32,428 bases of DNA. It comes from an uncultured archaeon A07HR67. Its GTDB lineage: Archaea; Halobacteriota; Halobacteria; Halobacteriales; Haloferacaceae. Where the stretch lies: positions 230,391 to 262,818 of the forward strand of contig KI543169.1 of NCBI GenBank assembly GCA_000496175.1. Direction: 5' to 3'. Below the pieces are notes generated by a model that made no database searches, had not been told where the DNA came from, and was given only the letters and a program-made list of their open reading frames with translations. A program made the translations under genes and the position numbers. This document shows positions 1 to 6,485 of this stretch, one piece after another (the first letter of the stretch is position 1; each line of letters opens with the position of its first letter).

Positions 1-212
1 GTATTCAGCACGACCACCAAAATCTATTACCGTATGAGGGTTTCAACAGAGCCTCTCAAACGTAATCTGTGCTGTTCTTACTTTGACATGAATCAGAGGA
101 CAGTACACTACATTAAAACCCGATTGAAACAATCAAACAGGATTCCATCACGGTCCGTTTATTAGCTTCAGGGAGATAACTCGGGTGTGGTGGCCATGAC
201 GATATGTTACCC

Positions 213-255
213 CCTCTGAGCCCCTTGTGATGAAAATTTTCAACCGAGCCACCAC
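213..255 (+). repeat. Degenerate direct repeat, copy 1
   Basis: An 18-bp block (213-230, beginning CCTCTGAGCC) and a 3' block GAGCCACCAC (246-255) are both repeated exactly at the same 33-nt internal offset in the copy at 322-364. The middle is diverged. A shorter relative of the TTTCAACNGAGCC part lies at 40-53, and a CCCTCTGAG fragment at 261-269. The copies are 109 nt apart. Confidence 0.7.
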
Positions 256-321
256 TTCCACCCTCTGAGTCAGGGCTATCGATAGACCTGCCACGAGCTA
301 TTAGTAGTTCTTGACCTTCCA

Positions 322-364
322 CCTCTGAGCCCCTTGTGACGATCAGTTTCTACTGAGCCACCAC
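322..364 (+). repeat. Degenerate direct repeat, copy 2
   Basis: This is the second copy of the 43-bp element. 322-339 is identical to 213-230 and 355-364 is identical to 246-255. Its right end coincides with the switch to GC-rich DNA, so it may mark the edge of an inserted segment. Spacing and divergence do not fit a CRISPR array. Confidence 0.7.
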
Positions 365-400
365 CGTTCGACGCCGTGCGTCACCGCCGCGATACCCGTC

Positions 401-406
401 TTTAAC
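401..406 (+). promoter_or_regulatory. TATA-like box for the SAMP3/MoaD-like gene
   Basis: TTTAAC lies 25-30 nt upstream of the ATG at 431. This supports a leaderless mRNA beginning at that ATG rather than at the in-frame GTG at 422. Confidence 0.55.
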
Positions 407-430
407 CCGTCGGGTCCCGATGTGCCGATC

Positions 431-1069
431 ATGGAACTGGAGTTACGCTTCTTCGCGACGTTTCGCGAGGCCGTCGGCCGCAAGACGGTCGTTCGCGAGT
501 TCGAGGACGGGTCGGACGTGGGCGAGGTGTTGGCCGTTCTGGAGGCGGAGTACGAGGAGATGGACGGACGGCTGATCGTCGACGGCGACCTCGCCCCGCA
601 GATCAACGTGTTGAAAAACGGCCGCGAGGTGTTACACCTCCAGGGGCTCGAGACGGCTCTTGGGGACGGCGACCGACTCTCTGTCTTTCCGCCCGTCGCC
701 GGCGGCACGGCCGACGCGGACGCCGCCGGCAGCACGGCCGACGACGCCGGCGATACGGAAGCCAACTCTGCGGCCCCGCCGACCGAGGACGGATGGATTC
801 GTCGCGAGGTCGCGTATCGCGGCATTTCCCGGCGGCTCGCGGCCCACTACCTGGTGAACCTCGGCGGCGACCTCGTCGACGCCGACGACCCGGCGGCGGC
901 GACCCGCGTGGACGGAGACGGCTGGCGGGCGACCCTTCGTGCGGAGACCGTGACCGCGGCGGCGTCGATCACCCTCACGGAGGTCACGGTGTCGTTCGCG
1001 GGCGAGACGGCCGTTCTCGAGGCGTTGTTGCCGCGGTTCAAACAGAAGGCGATGCGGGCCGGCGGCTGA
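431..1069 (+). CDS. Ubiquitin-like SAMP3/MoaD-family protein with extra C-terminal domain
   Basis: The N-terminal 92 residues are a beta-grasp MoaD/SAMP domain. They start MELELRFFATFREAVG and end in FPPVAGG, closely resembling Haloferax SAMP3, which serves both molybdopterin synthesis (sulfur carrier, partner of MoaE) and protein conjugation. Unlike stand-alone carriers, the chain continues through an Asp/Ala-rich linker into a second domain of about 90 residues that itself ends in RAGG. A comparable two-domain arrangement is known from a Thermus MoaD-related protein; that the C-terminal domain is related is my inference. To act as a carrier, the inner di-glycine (residues 91-92) would have to be freed by cleavage, unless the terminal GG is the active one. 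I chose the ATG at 431 because of the TATA box 25-30 nt upstream; the frame also permits a GTG at 422. The next gene overlaps the stop codon. Confidence 0.85.
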   Translation: MELELRFFATFREAVGRKTVVREFEDGSDVGEVLAVLEAEYEEMDGRLIVDGDLAPQINVLKNGREVLHLQGLETALGDGDRLSVFPPVAGGTADADAAGSTADDAGDTEANSAAPPTEDGWIRREVAYRGISRRLAAHYLVNLGGDLVDADDPAAATRVDGDGWRATLRAETVTAAASITLTEVTVSFAGETAVLEALLPRFKQKAMRAGG

Positions 1070-1455
1070 TGGCCGAGACGCCCGCCGACTCCCACCCGAT
1101 CGACGGAACGGCGCTTTTGAAAGCCGCGGCGCTCGCAAGCGTCCCCGCAGACCGGCTTCCGGCACTTCTCGCCCGCGTCCAGGCCGACCTCGAGCCGCGC
1201 CGCGACGAGTACCGGCGACGGTACGAGCGGGTCGGAACCACCGCCGACCGGGAGGCGTTCCTCGTCGAACCCGACCACTGGGCCGCGATTGGCGACCGGC
1301 TCGACCTCCTCGACCGCGAGCGCGACGCCGTCGCCCGCGCACACGAGACCGCGGTCGAACGCTGGGACACTGAGCCGGAGCGGCGCGCGGAGTTCGAAAC
1401 TGCCCTCGAGATCCGGTCGGCGGTCGTGATCGCCAACGCCAGCCCAGACGAGTAA
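1069..1455 (+). CDS. Small charged helical protein, function unknown
   Basis: This gene encodes 128 residues. The ATG at 1069 shares its first base with the preceding TGA, so it is probably translationally coupled to the SAMP3-like gene. The sequence is almost entirely helix-forming, rich in Arg, Glu, Asp and Ala, with stretches such as RRDEYRRRYERVG and LDLLDRERDAVARAHE that suggest a coiled coil. It has no cysteines, membrane segment or signal peptide. I do not recognise the family. The coupling suggests a function related to the sulfur-carrier gene, but nothing in the sequence shows which. It is followed by a T6 run at 1487-1492 that could end the transcript and is also the TATA element of the next gene. 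Confidence 0.75.
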   Translation: MAETPADSHPIDGTALLKAAALASVPADRLPALLARVQADLEPRRDEYRRRYERVGTTADREAFLVEPDHWAAIGDRLDLLDRERDAVARAHETAVERWDTEPERRAEFETALEIRSAVVIANASPDE

Positions 1456-1486
1456 CGTCCGACCCGTCCCGCACACACCGACGGAG

Positions 1487-1492
1487 TTTTTT
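1487..1492 (+). promoter_or_regulatory. T-rich TATA-like element before the FAH-family gene
   Basis: A TTTTTT run lies 23-28 nt upstream of the ATG at 1515, the position expected for a leaderless promoter. It could also serve as a terminator for the upstream pair. Confidence 0.45.
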
Positions 1493-1514
1493 GCCCGCCG
1501 CTGGAGGCGTTCAC

Positions 1515-2243
1515 ATGCGACTCGCTCGCCTGCTGACGCCGACGGGGCCGGTCGCCGGCCGGTACGAGGACGGCGTGATCGTTGCCGCCGACGGCCGATA
1601 CGTCGTCGGCCGCGACGGGCGGCTCCTTCCGCCGTGTGAGCCGAGTGTCCTCTACTGTGTCGGCCGGAACTACGCGGACACGATCGACCAGATGGGGTAC
1701 GAGCGGCCGGCCGAGCCAGACTTCTTTCTCAAGCCGCCGACGAGCCTCCTCGCACACGAGCGATCGGTTCGGTATCCCGACTGGACCGACGAGCTCACCT
1801 ACGCCGGAGAACTCGTCGCCGTGATCGACGAGCGATGCCGCGACGTCGCTCCCGAGGCGGTGTCCGATGTGATCCGTGGCTACACGATCTTGAACGACCT
1901 CGACGCGCTCGATCAAGAGGGCCGCACCGCTCGGAAGGCGTTCGACGGCTCCGCGCCGCTCGGGCCGTGGATCGAGACCGACGTGGATCCGACAGCGATC
2001 GATATGTCGACCACGGTCGGCGGCGAGCGCCGACAACGCGCACACACGGAACGCATGTTGTTCGATCCCGCAGAGGTGGTCTCGTACCTCTCGCGGCGGT
2101 TCACCCTCCGTCCGGGCGACTGTGTCGCGTTCGGGAGCCCCGCGAACCCGGGGCTCGTGGAGCCGGGCGAGCGCGTCGAGATCACCTACGAGGGCGTCGG
2201 AACGCTCTCGAACCGGGTCGTGGCGGGCGACGACTCGGCGTAG
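1515..2243 (+). CDS. Fumarylacetoacetate hydrolase-family protein
   Basis: This 242-residue protein has the FAH C-terminal fold, whose members hydrolyse, decarboxylate or isomerise acyl-pyruvate-type substrates using a divalent metal. Recognisable blocks are CVGRNYADTIDQMG (48-61), FLKPPTSL (71-78), the beta strand around ELTYAGELVAVID (93-105), YTILNDLDALD (123-133), KAFDGSAPLGPWIET (141-155) and GDCVAFGSPANPG (201-213). In the usual E-x-E-L metal motif the first glutamate is Ala97 here, while Glu99 and Asp128 remain, so metal binding may be altered. The start at 1515 is favoured over an upstream in-frame codon at 1491 by the T-rich promoter element. The gene converges on the DUF418 gene with 7 nt between stops. 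The substrate cannot be told from context. Confidence 0.85.
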   Translation: MRLARLLTPTGPVAGRYEDGVIVAADGRYVVGRDGRLLPPCEPSVLYCVGRNYADTIDQMGYERPAEPDFFLKPPTSLLAHERSVRYPDWTDELTYAGELVAVIDERCRDVAPEAVSDVIRGYTILNDLDALDQEGRTARKAFDGSAPLGPWIETDVDPTAIDMSTTVGGERRQRAHTERMLFDPAEVVSYLSRRFTLRPGDCVAFGSPANPGLVEPGERVEITYEGVGTLSNRVVAGDDSA

Positions 2244-2250
2244 CGCCGGC

Positions 2251-3441
2251 TCAGATCGGTTGTCGCTCGCCGTAGGTGAGCGTCCGCCAGACCCACTCGA
2301 CCGGGCCGAACCGGAACCGACGGAGCCACACCACAGACACCAGTATCTCGATCGCCCAGAAGGCGACGACCATCCCCAGCGCCTCTGCGCGGCTGACCGC
2401 GCCGAACAGGCCGAGGCCGTGGCCGTAAAACACCGTGGTCGCGACGACGGTCTGGAGCAGGTAGTTGGTGAACGCGGTTCGGCCGACCGCCGCGAACGCC
2501 CGGGTCACGGGTCCGTCCGGCCGCCGCCGCGCGTAGAGGGTGACGAGCCCGACGTAGCCGCCGGCGACGAGGAGGCTCCCGACGTAGTTGAACTGCCGCC
2601 AGAACAACGCCGCGCCGGCGCTCCACTCGTTCGCCTCGATGTACCAGACGCCCGCGAGGACGGTCGCGACGCCGACGACGCCGCCCGCGGCGAGCCGTCG
2701 GTAGAGCCGGGTCGAGCGCTCGCCGGTCAACACGCCCCACTTGTACAACGCCATCCCGAGCAGGACGGTGCCGCCGACCCGCCAAAACGTCCCGCCGAGA
2801 AAGCCGGTCGTCTGTCGGCCGATCGCGGTGGGAACCCGGTGGTCGAGCTGTTCGATCCAGCCGCCGCGGTACGTCGCCACCTCGGCGCGGAGCGTCGCCT
2901 CTGCCGGCGCCCACTGGGGTGCGATCGCCTCGCCGCCGACGGTGAGGCCCGCAAACACCTCGAGTGCGGGGGTGACGAGCAGAAACAGGAGCCCGAGCCC
3001 GGCCTGTGCCCGCGGCTCCCAGTCGTGAACGAAGACGAGCGCCAGCCCACAGACGCCGTACGCGACGAGGATGTCGCCGTACCACAACAGGTACGCGTGT
3101 CCCAGCCCGATGAGTATCAGCCACGCGGTCCGCCGGTAGTGGAGCCGCAGTGCGGGCTGGTCTTTTCGCTTCTTGCTCTCGATGAAGAGCACGATGCCGG
3201 CCCCGAACAACGCCGAAAACACCGTGATGAACTTGAGCTCCGCGAAGAGGTGGCCGACGAGCCACGCCCAGTAGTTCACCCCGGAGAAGTCGCCGTAGAC
3301 GGTCGGGTTGAGGAGCGTCGTCTCGGGCATCGAGAAGACGCGAACGTTGATTACGAGAATGCCGAGCACGGCGACGCCGCGAAGCGCGTCGAGACTCACG
3401 ATTCGTTCAGACGGCGGCGTCGGGCCGGGTGCGTCGCTCAC
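2251..3441 (-). CDS. DUF418 (YeiB-like) multi-spanning membrane protein
   Basis: This 396-residue integral membrane protein opens with the family signature RIVSLDALRGVAVLGILVIN, shared by DUF418/YeiB proteins and related acyltransferase-like membrane families. It closes with the DUF418 ending FGPVEWVWRTLTYGERQP. About ten hydrophobic segments are visible. The biochemical role of DUF418 proteins is not established; they are usually described as putative transporters or membrane acyltransferase relatives. The start is a GTG at 3441, with a TATA-like CTTATT on the minus strand at 3473-3478, giving a very short leader. It is monocistronic and converges with the FAH-family gene. Confidence 0.85.
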   Translation of the reverse strand: MSDAPGPTPPSERIVSLDALRGVAVLGILVINVRVFSMPETTLLNPTVYGDFSGVNYWAWLVGHLFAELKFITVFSALFGAGIVLFIESKKRKDQPALRLHYRRTAWLILIGLGHAYLLWYGDILVAYGVCGLALVFVHDWEPRAQAGLGLLFLLVTPALEVFAGLTVGGEAIAPQWAPAEATLRAEVATYRGGWIEQLDHRVPTAIGRQTTGFLGGTFWRVGGTVLLGMALYKWGVLTGERSTRLYRRLAAGGVVGVATVLAGVWYIEANEWSAGAALFWRQFNYVGSLLVAGGYVGLVTLYARRRPDGPVTRAFAAVGRTAFTNYLLQTVVATTVFYGHGLGLFGAVSRAEALGMVVAFWAIEILVSVVWLRRFRFGPVEWVWRTLTYGERQPI

Positions 3442-3472
3442 GGGTCGTTCGGGCAGACGAACTACACCGACG

Positions 3473-3478
3473 AATAAG
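3473..3478 (-). promoter_or_regulatory. TATA-like box for the DUF418 gene
   Basis: CTTATT on the minus strand, 32-37 nt upstream of the GTG start at 3441, implies a 5' leader of only a few nucleotides. Confidence 0.4.
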
Positions 3479-3560
3479 TTCGTGATCCCGTCCGGCGGTT
3501 TCGGCGGACCGACTCGCGAACCGAGCCTCGGTCGACTCGCGAGACCAGACAGATTCGGCC

Positions 3561-3610
3561 GAGCCGGCCGCTCAGCTGGCCCGACGTGTTCAGTCGAGCC
3601 GGCCGTTCAG
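3561..3610. repeat. 15-bp imperfect direct repeat at the oxidoreductase 3' end
   Basis: GAGCCGGCCGCTCAG at 3561-3575 recurs with one mismatch as GAGCCGGCCGTTCAG at 3596-3610. The second copy includes the minus-strand stop codon of the Gfo/Idh/MocA gene (3607-3609). No function is evident. Confidence 0.6.
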
Positions 3611-4671
3611 TCGAATCGCACCGCTTGCCCAGTCTCCGAGGACCGATAGATCGCGTCGATCACGCGTTGTACCGCCAGCCCTTCTTCCACCGTGTTGATC
3701 GAGGGCGGCTCGGCGGCGGCGACCGCCTCGAGGAAGACGCCCTGTTCGGCCGCGTGGCTGTTCGCGTCGCGGGTGTCGATCGTCGTGTTCGAGAGGTGGT
3801 GGCCCCCGCCGACGCTCGCCTCGTGAATCGTGAGCTCGTCGGTACCACGGTCGAACGTCGCCCCCGCCTCCGTTCCGCGGATCACGTACTCGTCGGTCGA
3901 CGGCCGGTTCGTCGCCCAGGCCACCTCCAACGACACCGTGGCGCCGCCGGCACCGCGGATGAACGCCGACGCGGAGTCGTCGACGTCGAACCCCTCGGGG
4001 CCGGTGTCGTCGCCCCACATGTGGACGAACGCGTAGTCGTCGCGTCCGCCGAACTCCGAGCGGGTCTCGCCGGACACCTCGACGATCTCCGGATGGTCGA
4101 GAAAGTACAGCGCCAGGTCGATGGCGTGAACCCCGATGTCGATGAGCGCGCCGCCGCCGGCGACGTCCTTGGAGGTGAACCAAGAGCCCCGCCCGGGAAC
4201 GCCCCGGCGCCGGACGTAGTTCGCCTCGACGTGTGTCGTGTCTCCGAAGCGCCCCTCCTCCTGGTAGTGTTTGAGCACCTGGACCGGCTCTCGAAACCGG
4301 TTGTTGAACCCGACCATACAGAACCCCTCGGCGTCGGCGGCCGCGTCCGCGATCCGTTCTGCGCTCTCGAGCGTGTGTGCGAGCGGCTTCTCCAAGAGCA
4401 CGTCGAGCCCCGCGGCGAGCGCCGAGGTCGCGTACTCCTCGTGGAATCGGTTGGGAGTGGTGATCAACACGGCGTCGCAGTCGTCGTAGAGCGCGTGTTC
4501 GTCCTCGTACGTGTGAACGCCGAACTCCTCGTGAAAGCGCTCGCGCGCGTCCGCGTCGATGTCCATCCCGCCGACGAGGGTCGCGCCTCGGTCGACGAGC
4601 TGCGTGGCGTGGTGATGCCCGATACCGCCGAGCCCCACGATTCCGACGCCGACATCGGTCGCGCTGTTCAT
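3607..4671 (-). CDS. Gfo/Idh/MocA-family NAD(P)-dependent oxidoreductase
   Basis: This 354-residue protein has a Rossmann N-terminal domain with GLGGIGHHH (13-21), an acidic residue after strand 2 (MDID, 36-39) and the family hallmark EKPLAH (94-99). The C-terminal alpha/beta domain carries GGGALIDIGVHAIDL (172-186), where Asp178 and His182 are the usual catalytic or substrate-contact residues. Relatives oxidise or reduce sugars, inositol or biliverdin-like substrates with NAD(P). The substrate cannot be assigned; a sugar or polyol is likely from the family. The start at 4671 is supported by a minus-strand GTTAAC 24-29 nt upstream. It lies downstream of a ThDP-enzyme gene on the same strand but has its own promoter, so operon membership is not required. 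Confidence 0.88.
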   Translation of the reverse strand: MNSATDVGVGIVGLGGIGHHHATQLVDRGATLVGGMDIDADARERFHEEFGVHTYEDEHALYDDCDAVLITTPNRFHEEYATSALAAGLDVLLEKPLAHTLESAERIADAAADAEGFCMVGFNNRFREPVQVLKHYQEEGRFGDTTHVEANYVRRRGVPGRGSWFTSKDVAGGGALIDIGVHAIDLALYFLDHPEIVEVSGETRSEFGGRDDYAFVHMWGDDTGPEGFDVDDSASAFIRGAGGATVSLEVAWATNRPSTDEYVIRGTEAGATFDRGTDELTIHEASVGGGHHLSNTTIDTRDANSHAAEQGVFLEAVAAAEPPSINTVEEGLAVQRVIDAIYRSSETGQAVRFD

Positions 4672-4694
4672 ATGTTCGGTTCACGATGACCGCG

Positions 4695-4700
4695 GTTAAC
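4695..4700 (-). promoter_or_regulatory. TATA-like box for the Gfo/Idh/MocA gene
   Basis: GTTAAC, 24-29 nt upstream of the ATG at 4671, fits leaderless transcription. Confidence 0.5.
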
Positions 4701-4734
4701 GATCACGTTTCGAGCCGGTCCGGTCCGACGCGGC

Positions 4735-6426
4735 CTACCGGTCTCGGGTCATCCACTCGCTCGCCTGCGGCTCGGCCGGATCCGTGACGACCTCGACCAA
4801 CGCCGGGCCGTCGTGTTCACGAGCCGCCGCGACGGCGTCGCCAACCCCGCCGATGTCGTCGACGCGCTCGGCGTGAACGCCCATCCCGGCGGCGACAGAG
4901 ACGAGATCCAACCCCGTCTCCGCCCACCCATACGCTTGATCAGGGAGGTCGTGCGTTCGCGCGGCCTCCTCGCTGATGATCGCGTAGTCGTCGTTGTTGA
5001 GCGCGACGACCGTGACGTCGATGTTCTCGGCGGCGAGCGTGTGAAGCTCGTGAACACACATCATGAGCCCGCCGTCGCCCGTCAGCGCGACCACGTCGCG
5101 GTCGGGGGTCGCGAGCTTCGCGCCCATCGCAGAGGGGAGTCCCGTCCCCATCGTCGCCCACGAGCCGGGGTTGACGTAGGCGGACGGCCCCGACGCCGGG
5201 AAGGAGACCAGCGTCCACAGCCGGAACCCGCCGGCGTCTGCGGTCACCACCGTCTCCGCCGGGAGCGCCGCCCGGATCTCATCGAGGACCTCGACGGACC
5301 GAGCCGGAGCGTCGGCGTCGCGGTCGGCGGTGACGGCCGCGAACCGTTCCCGGTCCGCCTCGCGCACCGAGGCCGCGCGGGCCGCGCCCGCTCCGTCCTC
5401 GGCGACTCCGGCCCGATGGCCCTCCAGCCGACCGGAGAGCGTCCTGAGGAACCGGTCCGCGTCGGCGACGACCCCGAGGTCGGCCTCGTACCCGAATCCA
5501 ACGTCGTCGCCGTCGAGCGTGACGTGAACCAGCGTCTCCGGCATCGACACCGACCACTTCGCGGTTGAGACCGCGTCGAGGTCGGATCCGACGACCAGCC
5601 CCACGTCGGCGTTCGCGAGCAGTTCGCGAAGCTCCGTGCTCGCGCCGCCACACAACACGCCCGCCGACAACGGGTGGCGCTCCGACAGCACGCCCTTCCC
5701 CTTGTACGTGGTGACGACCGGCGCGTCGAGCCGCTCGGCGACCTCGCGGAGCCGGTCCGGCGCGCCGGCACGCCGGACGCCGCCGCCCGCCAGCACGACC
5801 GGCGCGTCTGCCTCGCGGAGCCGGTCGGCCGCCGCGTCGACCGCAGCCGTCGTCGGCGCCGGAGGCGCAGCCGGCTTGCGGTCCGGCGGCGTTGCCTGTG
5901 GGGTTCGGCTCGCGAGCACGTCTTTGGGGATCCCGACCCGAACCGGTCCCTGCGGGGCCTCGCGGGCGACTCGAATCGCGTCGGCGACGGCCGCGACCGC
6001 GCCCGCGGGCGACTCGACGAGGACGTTCTCTTTCACGACGGTGTCGTACGTCTCCGGCGGCGTCTCGTGGATTCCGTCGCCGCCGCGCACCTCGCGTTCG
6101 GTCTCGACGGCGAGGTGAAGCAAGGGCACGTTGTCGTTGAGCGCGTTCTTCAAGCCGTTCATCGCGTTCATGTCGCCCGGGCCGGGGACGACCACGGTCG
6201 CGGCCATCGCCCCCGGCGGGCTCGTCTCGGCGTACCCCCACGCCTGGTGGGTGACGGCCGTCTCGTGGCGCGCGACGACGAACCGCGCGTCGCGGTCGGC
6301 GACGGCCCGGTTGAGCGGCAACGTCTGCTTGCCCGGGATGCCGAACGCCACGTCGATGCCGTGGTCGAGCAAACAATCCACGACCGCCTCGCCGACCGTC
6401 GGCTCCGTATCCGCGTCTGTCTCCAT
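4735..6426 (-). CDS. Thiamine diphosphate-dependent enzyme, acetolactate synthase-like
   Basis: This 563-residue protein has the three-domain layout of the POX/acetohydroxyacid synthase family: an N-terminal pyrimidine-binding domain with the catalytic glutamate in RHETAVTHQAWGYAE (Glu55), a central domain around 190-320, and a C-terminal diphosphate-binding domain with GDGGLMM at 450-456 and NNDDYAII starting at 478. That is the GDG-X(24-27)-NN motif binding Mg-ThDP. Such enzymes condense or decarboxylate 2-oxo acids. It is probably not the biosynthetic IlvB: no regulatory IlvN subunit gene is adjacent, and the catalytic-centre residues differ from IlvB. Benzoylformate decarboxylase-like or other 2-oxo-acid roles remain open. 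The start at 6426 is supported by a TTTCAATT element 23-30 nt upstream. Confidence 0.85.
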   Translation of the reverse strand: METDADTEPTVGEAVVDCLLDHGIDVAFGIPGKQTLPLNRAVADRDARFVVARHETAVTHQAWGYAETSPPGAMAATVVVPGPGDMNAMNGLKNALNDNVPLLHLAVETEREVRGGDGIHETPPETYDTVVKENVLVESPAGAVAAVADAIRVAREAPQGPVRVGIPKDVLASRTPQATPPDRKPAAPPAPTTAAVDAAADRLREADAPVVLAGGGVRRAGAPDRLREVAERLDAPVVTTYKGKGVLSERHPLSAGVLCGGASTELRELLANADVGLVVGSDLDAVSTAKWSVSMPETLVHVTLDGDDVGFGYEADLGVVADADRFLRTLSGRLEGHRAGVAEDGAGAARAASVREADRERFAAVTADRDADAPARSVEVLDEIRAALPAETVVTADAGGFRLWTLVSFPASGPSAYVNPGSWATMGTGLPSAMGAKLATPDRDVVALTGDGGLMMCVHELHTLAAENIDVTVVALNNDDYAIISEEAARTHDLPDQAYGWAETGLDLVSVAAGMGVHAERVDDIGGVGDAVAAAREHDGPALVEVVTDPAEPQASEWMTRDR

Positions 6427-6448
6427 ACTGCGACGTCGACCGACCGGG

Positions 6449-6456
6449 AATTGAAA
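6449..6456 (-). promoter_or_regulatory. TATA-like box for the ThDP-enzyme gene
   Basis: TTTCAATT on the minus strand, 23-30 nt upstream of the ATG at 6426. Confidence 0.5.
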
Positions 6457-6485
6457 CCTTCGCTCCGCGGGACGCTACCGGCGTC

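Larger units (their letters stand above)
1..421. other. AT-richer gene-poor left edge with degenerate repeats
   Basis: No convincing gene is visible here. Base composition is clearly less GC-rich than the rest of the window, and the change to typical haloarchaeal composition comes at about 365. The stretch contains two good copies and one partial copy of a direct repeat (see the repeat entries). A 69-codon minus-strand reading frame at 113-322 has no recognisable domain and no promoter. It could be intergenic debris from a mobile element whose body lies left of the window; that is inference. Confidence 0.5.

Noticed and set aside
113-322. 69-codon minus-strand open frame
   Set aside because: No promoter at a suitable distance, no domain, and it overlaps the degenerate repeats; treated as chance or as a decayed repeat.
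1-365. CRISPR array or orc1/cdc6-type origin repeats at the left edge
   Set aside because: Only two good copies, 109 nt apart, with imperfect cores. No cas genes, no orc1/cdc6 gene in the window and no match to the haloarchaeal origin recognition box pattern that I can recognise.
2122-3477. 451-codon plus-strand open frame opposite the DUF418 gene
   Set aside because: Its composition (Arg/Pro/Asp/Glu-rich, no motif) is typical of an antisense shadow. The membrane protein on the other strand is clearly real.
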